This document shows, piece after piece, positions 52,223 to 64,000 of a stretch of 64,000 nucleotides of DNA (position 1 is the stretch's first letter; every line of letters begins with the position of its first letter). The position numbers were made by a program, and so were the translations under genes. The stretch is from Fulvia fulva. Taxonomy: Eukaryota > Ascomycota > Dothideomycetes > Mycosphaerellales > Mycosphaerellaceae. Under the pieces are notes generated by a model. It ran no database searches and had not been told where the DNA came from. It saw only the letters and a program-made list of their open reading frames with translations. The stretch covers positions 3,472,001 through 3,536,000 of the forward strand of contig NC_063016.1 of the NCBI RefSeq assembly GCF_020509005.1, written 5' to 3'.

Positions 52223-53664
52223 CTAGGTGAGACCGTTCACGGGATGCTGGAAGAGGTAGGCGATGGTAGCGGCGACTTGAGGGGCAGCAATCGAAGTACC
52301 AAATTCGCCTTCTCCACTGCCCTTTTCCTGTCCGCCGAGGCCTTGGTATCTGATGGTGTTGTCTCCCATGGCAAAGATGTCATGTTGTCCAGTAAGGGTA
52401 GGCTGTTGCAGTGAAGTGTTAGTGAGATGAGCTCATGACTATCGTCTACTGCTAAGTGACACTGACCTCTCCGTAATCTCGGCGACTTGGCCCTGGTGGT
52501 GTAGTCTGGTCCCTAAGAGGGTATCGGTGTAATGCACAAAATTGGGGACGCACAGTCGTGCAGATGCTTGCGAAGTCTTACCACAGAGCTCCTTGTCCCG
52601 TCACGGCACCGACTGTGATAAGCGCATTGTTGCCCGCCGAAGCAAGTCTTTGCGGCAAGAAGTCACCGACTAGGTGAATACTGTTAGCCAAACACCACGA
52701 AGCTTGGCAGAAGGGAGAGGCACTTACGAACTTGCTGCTCAGCCGATCTACCAAAGTTTCCAGCTGCGCAGACGACAACGATGTCATTGTCGACCGCCCA
52801 GCTCAAGAACTTGTCGAAGAGCCTACCCAGCTCGCTATCTCTGTTAACCTCGCGTGCTCCGTCTTGTCTGGCGATACCCCATGAAAGATTGATGACAGCG
52901 CGTGTGACGCCGTTGTTTGTCCTCAAGCCAAAGTAGTGACCTTGAATGTGGCCGAACGCCCGTTCAATAGCTTGGTGTGTGTAGCCAGCGGCAACATGAC
53001 TTGTCAAGCCTTCGCCTCGCGGCTGGCAGAAGCTGCCTTTGCCCTTGATGAGGTGTAGATTAGCTCGTGGTGTAACACCGTACTCGAGACCACCTGCGGC
53101 ACTCGCCACTCCTGTGCCGTGGCCACGGAAAGTGTTGGTCGATGCGTCTCGATCACCGATATCGCTTATGTCTGTTGGTCCGCGGCGGTCGATGGGTATG
53201 CTCTCCGAAAGTGTGAAAGATGGCGGCACAACGAAGGTAGTGACCTCCCGCCCATTTGCTTGCAAATCGGGAATGCTGGTGTCGAAACCCTGTGAAACAT
53301 CGATTAGCTTGCTGATATCCGCCAAATACCTGCATGACCATACCGTGTTGATGATGTAGATCCACTGATTCACGCCAGAACTGTCATCCAGCCGATACAG
53401 CTCGTCCGTGTTAGGATCGAACGGCACATCGGTAGCTGGAGGGCTACCATCTGGCGGCGTAGCAGGAATCATCTTGAGCTGTGGACCGCGTGTAGGATCC
53501 TTGTCAATGGGGGCTCGTCTTTCCAGCTTCTTTAAGAATGCAACATCGGGCTGAAAGCTTGGAAAGACCAGAAATTCGTCACTGCTGTTTTCTGTGGCGT
53601 TTTGGGCCATTGAGGGAGCTGATATGGTAAATGGGATTCGATTGTGCACTTGTTGAAGCGACAA
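52223..53664 (-). CDS. subtilisin-like S8 peptidase homologue with altered Asp motif
   Basis: Five exons (53344-53664, 52728-53289, 52582-52669, 52467-52512, 52223-52402) with introns of 54, 58, 69 and 64 nt give 398 aa in one frame. Peptidase S8 landmarks: the Asp-box region reads WIYIINTGFDTSIPDL, so the catalytic Asp of the usual IDTG is Asn. The His box is FRGHGTGVASAAGG. The oxyanion Asn is in VVVCAAGNFGRS and the Ser box is GTSIAAPQVAATIAYLF. The N-terminal part is hydrophilic. A good signal peptide, MYTIGLIGILGAFVASTSAQ, begins at 53701 just upstream but in another frame. With the Asn and the frame problem, secretion and activity are both doubtful. An internal ATG at 53610 is an alternative start. 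Confidence 0.7.
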
Positions 53665-53701
53665 AGGCCCCTAGGATGCCGATTAGTCCAATTGTGTACA
53701 T

Positions 53702-54660
53702 TCTTGCCAGAGTCCGAAGAGTGTTGATATGCTCAATTGAAGCTATGTTGATGAGACTTACCTTCTACTGACTTGTCTTTACTGCTTATATGTTTCTCTT
53801 TCGCCTCTGCCACCTTCTGACCTCGCTCATCCTTCTGTTGGGTCTCGCCTTCAGCAACAAAGGCTACTTCAGCCTTGCTATTCTCACTCATCATTTTCGT
53901 GGCCCTTCTTGCAGTTGGGGAGCAGGTTTGATGACGATGGGCTGTGTAAATGTTGGTACCACCCTGTAAGCGAGGGCCGGAACCGTCAACCTTCCAAATA
54001 GTCGCTGCATTCGGACGTCTTATTCTGCTTATACTATGGTCAGTAGGTGCGGATGACGATCCACGGATTCCATCACACTCTTCAAGCCGGAGTGGGGATT
54101 GTTGTGCTGACCATCATCGTGAGATGAAACAGAAACCGAGCTGAACATTGTCCCTGCGCAACGTGCACGTGACATCGCACCTGTTGCACAAAGTGGTAGC
54201 CGTCAATGGGCGCGAATAACGACTTGTTTGCGAGCCTCGCGACGAGAAGTCTTTGGCAGTCTTGGAGGGAAAGCTGTCACGTGCTTGTTACGAGAGAAGA
54301 ACACAGGGATCAGCGTCTCATTGCCCTTCTGGCCCTTTGTTGCGCCCATGTACGTCTCTCTGTGTAAGCGCTCTGACGCGGGAGACTTGCTGCGCTGTGG
54401 CAGTGAGTAGGTCTCCTGCATGAGAAGCCACTCTCTTCCCATGAGGCTCATGGCGGACACTCCGAGGTGCTGGAGCCTGGAATTGATTGCGATCCACTCT
54501 ACGTGGAACAGGCATATGAATCCAGCTCGCCTATGTCTGAACTCCCCGAATAGAGTCCAGAGCCTTGGCAAATCCTCCGGCCTCAGTGTCGATTCCCAAG
54601 CAAAGAGGGACTTTGACCAAGGTTGATGAGCGCGTCTAAATGCGTTCATTCAAACAGTGG
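53702..54660. other. intergenic; weak minus-strand ORFs only
   Basis: A minus ORF around 53768-53893 (SENSKAEVAFVAEGETQQ) is charged and ends at a GTAAGT-like site. Another at 54203-54649 has 148 aa without a recognised domain. I would not call either a gene. Confidence 0.35.
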
Positions 54661-55953
54661 CTATGCTGAATACTTGCCCCAACCCATTGGCATATCTTTG
54701 TCCTCGTCTTTACCAGGCCACATGATCTTGCCCTGAATCCATGCTCGGGCATGCGAAACAGTCGTGAACAGCCACATTATCACCAACATTATCGTCAGAG
54801 CACTGCTGATTCCGTTTATCGCAGGACTAGAGTACGCATCGCCAAGTTGTATCGCAGCCAAAGTCAGGCCGGCGTTCGGGAAGATGAAAGCCCACCAGTT
54901 CAGCGTGAAGGACATTTTTCTGATACCGGCGACCACTGAGACAGTCGAGATGCAGAAGAACCAGAATGCGAAGATGATGATGAAGGTGCCCGCCATAATG
55001 CCCAGGATCTTGACGAAGGAACCATCGTCGAGATTGTTTGTGTTGAACGTATCACTCGGTAACACGCTCGGTGCTCTTTTGCCTAGTGATATCAGGCCAG
55101 CTGCAGTATAGCCAGCCGGTCCGACCGAAACGTACATGCCCGGACGAGTTGATGGTGTGGGCAAAGCGCTCGTCATTAGTCGTTGGGTGTACATTGAGTA
55201 CATCATAAGTGCGACCTGGATGAATCGTCAGTAGGACTCATTATCGTGTCTTGCCAGAATTTACCTTACTGTCCAGCTGAGACCCTGTAGCATGACTGCT
55301 CCCACCCACATATTGAACGCCTGTTTCTGCGGTTGACTCGGAATCATCGTACCAGCCATACTACCGACGACGAGAAGAGGATAAATCGGAAAGATCCAAG
55401 CAGGGACAGCATCCGTGATCTTCAACCTCTCCTCCTGGAAAAGGACGAAGTACTGTCCTATCGCAACTAGTAGCACGATCGCGCAGTACATCCAGAAGAG
55501 GACCAGCAGAGCTTTTGGTAGCCATGGCCCTGATGCGGGCACGCCATATGCTTGCGTGCAGTTCAAGATCAAGGAGACCGAGACCCAATACGAGCCAAAG
55601 AAGAGTCCTTCAACGGGATGGTACAGTGAAGCCAGGAATCGCCTCGGGAACCAGAAAGCTCGTAGACCCATCGCAATTGTGAAGAGGAAGAACAAGACAA
55701 GGTCGACGATGACGAATATCTTGCCTATGGTACGGAGGCCTGTGAATGTGTTGGGTGTGTTCGCAATCACGACTGCCAACGCTCCGGTCGACATGGTAGA
55801 AGCAAACCATGGCCAAGTGAAATGCGCAATGCGATCTTTGAAGCCAGCACTGTCCGGCGGTGATGCCTTGCGCCAGTGCACTTCTCGGTGTTGCTTCTCA
55901 ACATCATCGTTCTTCTGCTCGGATGTGGTCTGGCTCGTGAGACGAGAAGCCAT
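54661..55953 (-). CDS. TDT-family transporter (Mae1-like C4-dicarboxylate / SLAC1-TehA fold)
   Basis: Exon 1 (55270-55953) and exon 2 (54661-55215), joined by a 54-nt intron (GTAAGG...CCAG, phase 0), encode 412 aa. A hydrophilic N-terminus is followed by FTWPWFASTMSTGALAVVIA, the classic first helix of the TDT/voltage-dependent anion channel family, then about ten helices in all (IFVIVDLVLFFLFTIAMGL, GSYWVSVSLILNCTQAYGV, ALLVLFWMYCAIVLLVAIGQ, FPIYPLLVVGSMAGTMI, GTFIIIFAFWFFCISTVSVV, NWWAFIFPNAGLTLA). The family includes malate and other C4-dicarboxylate carriers and sulfite pumps in fungi. FPNAGLTLA-type sequence and ISFTL-like WWAF fit dicarboxylate members, but substrate is uncertain. Confidence 0.85.
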
Positions 55954-57213
55954 CTTGTCAAGGTGTGCTCAGTGTGAGTGCTGTGGTCCTGTTGTGCGAA
56001 GATGGCCTTGAATCGCTCCCTGATGAGGTTCCACAGCGTGCAGTGTATCGAGAAGTGAAAGGTCAGGCATTCTGTTGTCTAGACCCACCTGTTGTATCCT
56101 TGATCTTGAGACAGAGGCTTGCTACGTCACTGAGAAGACGGTTAGCACGGATGTGTGACTTGGCCGCGGGTGGTAGACAATCGTGCCAAGCGTGCAATGC
56201 GTGTAGACGGTGGCCACAGAGCTCTCTGGCACGCAGACGCACTTGATCAAGTTAATCTGCATATCAAGCCATGTATGTTGTGGTGTGCTGAGAAGCTGAA
56301 GGCGGGATTCGCAACTCCACCCGTCGCAATCTGGCGCTGCCGTACCCTTCACATCAGCTCCATGATCCTAAGGTCCAGGTAGGAAGCAGAGCACATGAGG
56401 CTATGTTAGTTCTGAATGGTGGTCGTCAAGCCGAAATCGACACCGGTCTGCTGTCGAACAGTGAATGATGTTGCGTGAGCTTGACGGGAATGGCAAGGAA
56501 AGAGTAGCATCTGGCGCACAGCCTAACCAAAGCCAACTGTTGTCCAGGTCACGCCAGTCAAGTTTTGACGCGGATGATCTAAGCTTAGTGAGAGTGTGGC
56601 GTCAAGCACACGGGGAAGACTTCTACTGCAAGAACATGGACATGAAGGAAGCGGCTGTCTGACTCTGGGCGAGAAAGTCGTCTGTCACTGGTCAGCTTGC
56701 GCATGGCACTAATGGAGGTTCTAAAACGATGCACTGAGTCAACGACGCCGAGCGTACACCGCATACCTAGGTAGCCGCCCCGAAATCACAGATTCCTATC
56801 ACATGCACTTTGAGCCACTTCAGCACAACGGCGTGCCAATGTGGCTGTCATGGCGGGCTTGTGCCGAGCAGTGGCTTCAAAATGCAAGATGCATGCCGTC
56901 CACCCCGTCTCTCATCAACGTCGACATGATCCCATGCAGGCGATGCATGACATTGATGCTTGGTATCTGTGGGACTTCCACCCGTTGAATGAAGCGCTGC
57001 CGTCGATCAAGCAGGTCAGCAGTACCTTGATGCTCTTCCTATGCAACACGAGCATCGGAGCATCAACTGCAGCCAAGAGTCGCTTGGCTATCACCGCATG
57101 AACGAGGCGTGCGCAGGGCAGGATCTGGAGCGGTGTATACCAAAGACTATAAGAGCCTCCGGTCATACGATCAGTGGAGTCCCGCATTGTAGAGCATCTT
57201 CACCTTCTTCGCC
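55954..57213. other. intergenic, 1.26 kb, no gene recognised
   Basis: Divergent promoter region between the TDT transporter and the amine oxidase. Nothing coherent is seen on either strand. Confidence 0.45.
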
Positions 57214-59098
57214 ATGAAGACATTACTGACAGCGTTATTCGCTACCCAGTGCCTGGCTTATGTTGCCAAGCCTCACCAATATGAAGCAGCATGTCGCAAG
57301 ACAACAGTAGCCATCTTGTAAGTGGCATGGGTTATCGGAAACCCCTTTGCTGACCACGATGTAGAGGTGCTGGCATGGCAGGCATATCAGCTGCGGTAAT
57401 ACCAGCTGGCTCGTTAAGTCCGTGCTACCATTCTGACATTGCCATCACAGCAAGCCCTCGCAAACGCTAGCATCACAGACTTTGTGATCATAGAGTACCA
57501 AGATCGCATTGGCGGTCGCGTTCATGCCGTAGACTTTGGCAAGAAAGCCGATCAATCGCCCTACAAGGTCGAGCTGGGCGCCAATTGGGTAATCGACTTC
57601 ATCAAGCGGTGTAAACTCATGCTAACATGTCCCCTCTCAGGTGCACGGAACTGAAGGCATAGCTATCAACCCGATCTGGACATTGGTATAGTATACATCT
57701 GGATGGACTCGGTCCAGCTGCTGACTTCTACACTAGGCACAGAAGTATGACCTGAAGCATGGGATCCAGAACTTCAGCAACATACTCAACTACAACGAGA
57801 CGGGCCTCATCGACATTACTTACCTCTACGAAGAGTTCGAGGAGGCCGCCGAGCAGGCGGCAATCAACGCTGGTGCCCTTCTTGAAGGGAACCACCCTGA
57901 TCAAACGGCGCGTGCCAATCTTGCACTTGCTGGATGGAGGCCCGATGTCGATGATGCTGCAGCTGGCCTTGTGGAGTGGTTCGGATGGGGTACGTATCGG
58001 CCAAGAATCTGTGATCTTGACTACACCATACTGATATGTATACGCATAGACTTCAACGATGGAGTTGCGCCCGAAGTTGATTCTGCCACCTTCGGCTTCA
58101 CCGCAGAGAACTTGACATATGGCCTTTTCGGTGACAGCGAAGCACTCATCGTCGATTCGCGAGGCTATAGCGCCATTATCAGCGGCGAGGCATCAACCTT
58201 TCTGCAAGAGAACGATCCTCGTCTCCTCCTCAACACGATTGTCACGAACATATCACACTCTGAGGATCGTGTCACAGTCTACAGTGACGATGGAAGCTGC
58301 ATCAGCGCCGCTTATGCCATCACCACATTCTCGCTCGGGGTCCTCCAACACGACAGTCTGCACTTTGCACCAGCACTGCCAGAGTGGAAGGAGACAGCAA
58401 TCCAGTCCTTCGGCATGGCGACCTACACCAAGATCTTCCTACAGTTCAACACAACCTGGTGGCCTTCTGATGTCGAGTTCTTCGGCTACGCTTCGCCGAC
58501 AACACGAGGATACTATCCCATGTTCCAATCTCTTGACGTTCCTGGCTTTTTGGAAGACTCTCACATGATGTTCATGACGGTCACGGAGCACCAAGCCTAT
58601 CGTGCAGAACGACAAACTGACGAGGAAACAAAGGCTGAGATCATGGAAGTGCTGCGAGAGATGTTTCCAGCTATCGAGGTTCCCGATCCAGTCGACTTCA
58701 TGTATCCGCGCTGGACGCTGGAGCCCTGGGCGCGAGGGAGCTACTCGTACTGGCCGCCTACTGTCGGGCTGCAGATGCATCAGAACCTTCGAGCAAATGT
58801 CGGCAGATTATTCTTCGCGGGAGAGCACATTAGTGGCCAGTTTTATGGCTACCTCCACGGTTCATACTTCTCTGGCAGAGAGATGGGCGAACGAGTTGCT
58901 GGCCTGTTGGGCGGAAAGTGTCGGGGAAGTGCTGGTGAACCAGATGCCGAGGCTTGCGGGGAGCTGGTGAGGTACGAGGTTCTGTCTGGTGTTACGCCGA
59001 AGGACGAGTATGATACCGAGAATGGCTGGCCCGTGACTAGCGTGGCTATCGAGGTTATGGAGGGCGGAGATGCGTTGGGTAATCCTCTCGTTGCCTGA
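57214..59098 (+). CDS. secreted FAD-dependent amine oxidase (polyamine-oxidase-like)
   Basis: Six exons (57214-57317, 57365-57395, 57451-57588, 57641-57685, 57737-57989, 58050-59098) sum to 1620 nt, 539 aa, in one frame. Signal peptide MKTLLTALFATQCLAYVA. FAD-binding motif TVAILGAGMAGISAAQAL is assembled from three exons. Next come YQDRIGGRVHAV and VELGANWVHGT, the family signature around the isoalloxazine, itself split by an intron. Central motifs: AYAITTFSLGVLQHD, TYTKIFLQF. C-terminal FAD site: RLFFAGEHISGQFYGYLHGS. This matches flavin polyamine oxidases, which oxidise spermidine or spermine and yield H2O2. Secretion or vacuolar entry is inferred from the signal peptide. A 31-nt microexon (exon 2) is unusual but required by the frame. 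Confidence 0.87.
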
Positions 59099-60312
59099 GC
59101 AAGATCATGAGACTGTGATCCAAGCGAATTCCATGGCCTAGACGCGGTGTGAGTATCGTGCCGGCCCGAGTTTGAAGCATTACTCGGTGCCTTGTGCCGG
59201 CCCACGGGTCATCGGCAATGAAACACGGCGTGAAGGAGGAGGGTCTCGTCTGCTCGTTGCTCTTGTTATAGACATGGCGGCTCCATGGCTGTACAAGATT
59301 CGTAAAGGACGCAATGTTAGGCGGAGCGGAATCCCGCAAGTTCGCATTGCCTGTCATCAACAGAAAGAATGTGGAAGGAGAAACGGGTGATAGAAGGTCG
59401 GGCGGTCCGCCAGACAAGGCTAGCGGCTAGCGGCTCGAGTCTGCAGCGGTCCTGCAGATCATGGCGAATCGTCTCATGTTTCACCTCGTGTCAACAACTC
59501 CACCTTGACACGAACACATACCATCACGCCGGACGTGCAACATCAGTGACGAACTGTCAAGCACGACATGATCGGCAGTGGAGGCACAAGGTTGAAGTGC
59601 GGCACGTCAGTGAGCGGCACACTGACTCGCGCCGTACTGTTCTCATAGGCGCGCACACTTCTGCTACATCGACGAGGGCGGCCGCTTTTAGACGGCTACT
59701 TGCCAGATTATCGTTGTGGCATGCAGACATTGAAAGCTTGCCCGACTAACGAACGGCTCACGCCGCCTAACAGCGCCAACCACGACCCTGACACTCACAA
59801 TGACAGCGCCTGGGCTTTACCAAGTGACAGCGCCTGTGCACAATACAATCGAGTACTGTCCTTGGGGGTAGCAAGCCTACCCGGCCCTGCATCGAACGAC
59901 GTCTGCAGCCCTGGACAGGACGACTGGGGATAGTATAGGCTTGGTAGTATTGCCCGTTGGTTTCTTGTGCGGTCTCCATCCGCCGGAGGCCGTGCAGAAG
60001 TCAGAGGAGATGCCATTGTCCTTGCACTACGTCTGGTTTCCAACTCCTATTTCCGGTTTGCTATAGCCGTACCTTACTCTTGCTGGGATGCATGGACGAT
60101 GCTTCGGTTCAACCCCGACTTTATGGACAAGGTATTTCAATCTAGACTTTTCGATCGCACCGATGGTCAGTGTCAAAAATGGTATGCGCACGTGGAGCTT
60201 ATCTAGTCAGTGCACCGAATCACTTGTCATCGTCGCAGTACAGGAGCTCATTTTTCGCTGCCTTCGCACCATCGCGCACACCTCGCACCATTCGTCGGTC
60301 GCCCTCGGAGCC
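59099..60312. other. intergenic, 1.2 kb, no gene recognised
   Basis: 3' flank of the amine oxidase and promoter of the second rhodopsin-like gene. A short direct repeat, TGACAGCGCCTG, occurs twice near 59802 and 59825. No gene is recognised. Confidence 0.45.
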
Positions 60313-61750
60313 ATGCCAGGCAACATAATCAATCTGAAGCCTTCGGATATCGCGAAATGGCCAGCACCCAATTATGAGGACCCGCGGACCCGCGGTTGGA
60401 TGCCAGCCTACGCTTCAGTCTTCTATGTAGCCAGTACTCTGATGGTAGGCACTCGGATCTGGCTGCGGAGAAGGAAGTACTCCGGCGGCTTTGGCGTTGA
60501 CGATGCTCTTCTAATATGCAGCTGGGTCTGTGTTACGGCCTTTACTGTCACAGCCATCGTTAACGCGGAGGCATATCATACGAACAGGCACCTGTGGGAC
60601 ATACCCATTGCTAGTTTCCCGGATCTGGCTAAAGTGACCTGGCTTGCAGAACTGTTCTTTCTGCTCACTGGATGCTGCGTCAAGGTGTCTGTCCTGCTAT
60701 TCTATCGGCGTCTGGTCGAGAATACCTGCTCACGGCACTGGGTCTGGGCCGTGGTCTCTGCGATTACATGTACCGTGGCATACACTCTCGCGTTCATCTT
60801 AGCGCTGGTCTTCAAGTAGGTCAAATCATTGAAGCTCTCGTGATGCGCTACTGACCATCTCTCGCAGCTGCTCACCGATGGAAGCGTACTGGAAAGGCTT
60901 TGACCTAATGTGGGCCGCCACGGTTGACTATTCTTGTGTCGATACGACTGTCATAAACCTGCTGGCAGGCATAATGGCGATAGTATCCGACTTGTACGCT
61001 GTTGTATTGCCTTGCATCATGTTGAAAGATCTCAACCTACCGTTCCGCCAGAAGTTAGCACTGAACCTCGTCTTCTCGCTGGGCATCCTGGTGGTCGCGG
61101 CCAGCTCAGTCAGAACATACTGGCTGTGGAAGTGTGGCCATACACCGGATGTGAGCACCGCCATTTTCAACGTCTTCGTATGGTCCATTCTGGAGCTCAA
61201 TCTAGGGATCATGTGCGCGGCCGCACCCGCTCTGAGAGTCGGTTTCCGTGAATATCTCAGCAAGCCTCTCACGCGACTCAAGCAATCGGTGAAATCAGCG
61301 ACATCGTTGTCTCGGAACCGGCGGTTTTCCAAAGGTGACCAAGTCAACATACGGCGTGCAGATAATCCTGGAGACCTCCGCAAAGGCCAGTACGAGTCGA
61401 AGCATGCTCCAGTGGTGTCTCACAGAGAAGATACGGGCTTCTCCAGTCCAACGCTGGTTATTGACGGCAGCAATATGTCCAAGTCACCTACATCGCCATA
61501 TTGGGAGAGAAGCGACTTGGTCCAAAGCCCGATGCAGTACGAGAGGCACGATGTCTATGACATGGAGAAATATCGAAGGCCTTCTATCTTACCGTCGCGC
61601 TACTCTCCCGAGACGACGGAACGATCGGATCATCGCCCTGGCGATCTTGAGGACATACGCACCCGCCACCATTCATTTCAATCCACGCGGTCTGATTTAG
61701 GAGGTAAGGTCTTAGCATGTGCTGCGATGACTGAGATAGACAGACCATGA
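60313..61750 (+). CDS. rhodopsin-domain integral membrane protein 2 (PTH11-like)
   Basis: Exon 1 (60313-60815) and exon 2 (60868-61750), joined by a 52-nt GT-AG intron, give 461 aa. The splice recreates ALVFNCSPMEAYW, a hallmark of the family (extracellular loop 2 region NCxPxxAxW). Other features: YASVFYVASTLMVGTRIWLR (TM1-TM2), SGGFGVDDALLICSWV, FFLLTGCCVKVSVLLFYRRL (TM4 with its R-rich end), LLAGIMAIVSDLYAVVLPCI, and SILELNLGIMCAAAPALRV in TM7. A hydrophilic Ser/Arg-rich tail of about 170 residues follows. The ATG at 60313 (PGNIINLKPSDI) gives a short N-terminus; the open frame upstream to 60088 is poorer. Family and doubts about ligand are as for the paralogue at 6023-7291. Confidence 0.82.
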
Positions 61751-61899
61751 TCATCTATCCCCAATTTAGCAATGATCATGGGGGCTGAGCTTATCTCTCG
61801 TCTCCACTGTGTGATGTCAGCTGCACTGCGCATCAATGATCGTCTCAAAAGCTGAACGTTTGTTCCTGTCGAAAACACTGCTACTGCTGCAAACCGGCC

Positions 61900-63607
61900 A
61901 TGCCTCGAGACTCCCAAAGGCCGGTGTCGACAGCAGATCCTCTGCACTTATTGCCGTCGGAGATCGTGCTGCGGGTCCTGGACTTCACCTCAGTGTCCAC
62001 CCTTGCCACGCTGACCCGTCTCGATGCAGCCTGGCACGACTTCATAGACAAAACGCATCAAAATCACATATACTCTCACGCTGGCAAGACGCCCCATCCC
62101 GATGGAGCCAAGGACTTTTCATTCCTTGCAGACTCGACAAAGTTCTCCAAGCACTATCGAAACATCACATCATGGAAGGAGCTATGCAGATCGCAGACAA
62201 TGCTGGCAAGGAACTGGAACAGCAAAACTCCCGTCACAAGAGAATCGACGATCCGTGTTGGAGATGATCCCATCTGGCGATTTCGGCCTGACTTCAAGCG
62301 TCGCTTCTTCCTATCCACATCACATGCAGGCGGCATGAAGGTCACAGACATGGACTCTGGTGCTTTGATCTTCCAACTCAATCGAGATACAGTCAGACCC
62401 TTCGCTCATCTTGAGTATCAAGATGGAACCGCTGTGTGGGATCGAGAGGGAGACGTCCTCGAAGTGTGGCGAACAGATGACAAGGGACCACGAGGTACTT
62501 TCGAAAGAGTGGCTGTGCTATCTCATGACTGGCAGACGCGGGGCTTTCAGCTCTCGTACGACACTCTTTGCGTGGCATCGTCACAAGGCAAAGGATATGT
62601 CTACGAGCTGAACGAGACAATGCCTCCCATTAAGAAGGAGATGGACATTGAGGACGGCGCCATTGGTCATCTCGATCAGGATGCTGATGCGATCGTGTAT
62701 TCCATCGGTGTCAAGGGCTACCACTTTTACGACAAACCTACAGGCCAATTTCTAGGACATTTCCATCCTGAGTTCTGTAAGACTTTCCATCACGTAAAGC
62801 ATCCGGACCCTGGCTCTTGCAGACTGGATCTCCCGGGCACGAATCGTGGAAGTCCTCCACGGAGGCCGGCCAAAGATCGAACGACACCGCTCCTTATCGA
62901 GAAGTGGGAGTACCCACGAGAATCCAGCGATCCTTCTCTCGGCGACGATGAATGGGGCGCCTGTATGCTGGATGGCCAGTTGATGGCCGGGATCTCTCGT
63001 GGTGGCAGAGTATTCGTGTGTCCGAACTGGCGAGAAGCTCTGAAAAGCGAGCAAGCTTTTGCTGCCCATGCCTACATTGTCGAATGCGTTACTGCCGATA
63101 TGACGTTCGACCTTGGCGGCTGGCTATCCGTTCGCAATCATCGGGTCATGTTCGAGATCCAAGACCAAGTCTACGTGCTTGGCCTGACCGATAGCGACAA
63201 GGTCACGAGCGATGAAAAGTCGATTCCGCGACCATCCTTTGCCTTCGCAACAAGTTTGGAGGCAAGACTTGCTGTCCCAATCTCGTTCATGTCTCTTTAC
63301 GATGACTGCATCATGACCACTTACACCGTGAGTCCTGCACCCATCAGCAGCAGCAACAACATAAGCATGCTAACATCTGTAGACCATCTGCTCCCGACCA
63401 CGACCTCACGATCTCGCTCCGGCTGCTGGACACGCACAACCATGGCGAAGAGTCATGCCGACGAAAGTCGTCCGTGTGTTGAGCTTTGCCGATCATGGTG
63501 AGGACGACGATGAAACGAATGAGACGTCTTCTGGCTCCGAGAATCATTCGTATATGAGGCAGGATATCTATAGACTGATACAGATGCTTGCAGGTGATCC
63601 GGAATGA
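61900..63607 (+). CDS. F-box protein
   Basis: Exon 1 (61900-63327) and exon 2 (63383-63607), with a 55-nt GT-AG intron that has a GCTAAC branch, give 550 aa. An F-box lies at residues 16-55: LLPSEIVLRVLDFTSVSTLA, then LTRLDAAWHDFIDK. The rest is a beta-rich region that looks like a degenerate propeller (GALIFQLNRDTVRPF, VWDREGDVLEVWRT, YDTLCVASSQGKGYVYELNE, IVYSIGVKGYHFYDKPTGQF, GGRVFVCPNWREAL). The C-terminus is acidic/Ser-rich and ends IYRLIQMLAGDPE. F-box proteins recruit targets to SCF ubiquitin ligases through Skp1; the target is unknown. Confidence 0.82.
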
Positions 63608-64000
63608 CGAGGAAAGTGGTGATTCGGAATAGCAAGAAGGTGTTAACATCACATGTACTTCCAACTTTTGGTAAGCCGACAAGATCTCGGCTTCAGTTCA
63701 CCTCAACATGTTGGATTCGGCGCTCGACTACAACGATCGCATCCAAATAACGCATCATTGCAAGCAGCGAGTCGAGTCGATCAAGCTCTCTCCATTCGTC
63801 CTCGCAGTCCGGCAACTACAACCACGCTCCCGAGCAAAAAGACACGCTGCACGTCATATTCGGCGGGCGTACGAGGGCGGGGCAGGAGCTATCAACGCAC
63901 GAGTCAGAACTGAGCAGATATGCACTGGTGACCTCATTGAGATGGTCTTGAGAGCTGGATTTGGATGGCTAGGGGACAGCACGCGGGAGATGAGATGTAG
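63608..64000. other. right edge, no gene recognised
   Basis: 3' flank of the F-box gene. A plus-strand ORF at 63653-63913 has no recognised feature. Confidence 0.4.

Noticed and set aside
53768..53893. First exon of the subtilase gene (MSENSKAEV...)
   Set aside because: It has a GTAAGT-like donor, but joining it would bypass the signal peptide at 53701 and no clean acceptor in the right phase was found.

Overview
The window looks like nuclear DNA of a filamentous ascomycete. Genes are compact and intron-poor, and most introns are 47-80 nt GT-AG with CTAAC/CTGAC-like branch points. The gene families are typical of Pezizomycotina: HR-PKS, FSH1 hydrolase, rhodopsin-like PTH11-type proteins, DOMON-b561, a trichothecene-3-O-acetyltransferase-like family. 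A dothideomycete is my guess from overall feel only. Exon joins below were derived by hand from splice signals and frame consistency.

Layout. 1-5.1 kb: a partial C2H2 zinc-finger regulator (minus), an MFS-transporter remnant, a galactonate-dehydratase-type enolase-superfamily enzyme and an Acinus-like SAP/RRM protein. 5.9-8.5 kb: a rhodopsin-like membrane protein, an unknown membrane protein and a second MFS remnant. 8.8-12.2 kb: three minus-strand genes, ACMS decarboxylase, 2-aminomuconate semialdehyde dehydrogenase and a RidA/aminomuconate deaminase, whose transcription order equals the reaction order of the 3-hydroxyanthranilate (kynurenine) meta-cleavage route. 13.5-18 kb: a carboxylesterase interrupted by one in-frame TGA, a second interrupted ORF, and a secreted DOMON-cytochrome b561 protein. 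18-21.1 kb shows no convincing gene. 21.1-23.5 kb: an RRM protein and a hypothetical protein.

24.5-39.3 kb is a biosynthetic gene cluster: a family-1 glycosyltransferase, acyltransferase 1 (minus), a 2256-aa highly reducing PKS (KS-AT-DH-ER-KR-ACP, no methyltransferase), acyltransferase 2 (lacking HxxxD) and a LovG/FSH1-type hydrolase (minus). Acyltransferase 1 and the PKS share a 1.2-kb divergent promoter holding a 120-bp direct duplication and an 11-bp-arm inverted repeat. I infer that the PKS makes an unmethylated reduced acyl chain, the FSH1 hydrolase releases it, and the glycosyl- and acyltransferases decorate it: a glycosylated, acylated polyketide or glycolipid. I cannot name the product. 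Three of eleven introns in this cluster appear to be GC-AG, against none among about twenty elsewhere in the window.

40-64 kb: small hypotheticals, the bc1 assembly chaperone CBP3, the mitochondrial i-AAA protease YME1, a truncated PRISE-type reductase beside a 24-bp minisatellite, an acidic-repeat protein, a SAM methyltransferase, a subtilase with an altered catalytic Asp motif, a TDT/Mae1-type transporter, a secreted flavin amine oxidase, a second rhodopsin-like membrane protein and an F-box protein.
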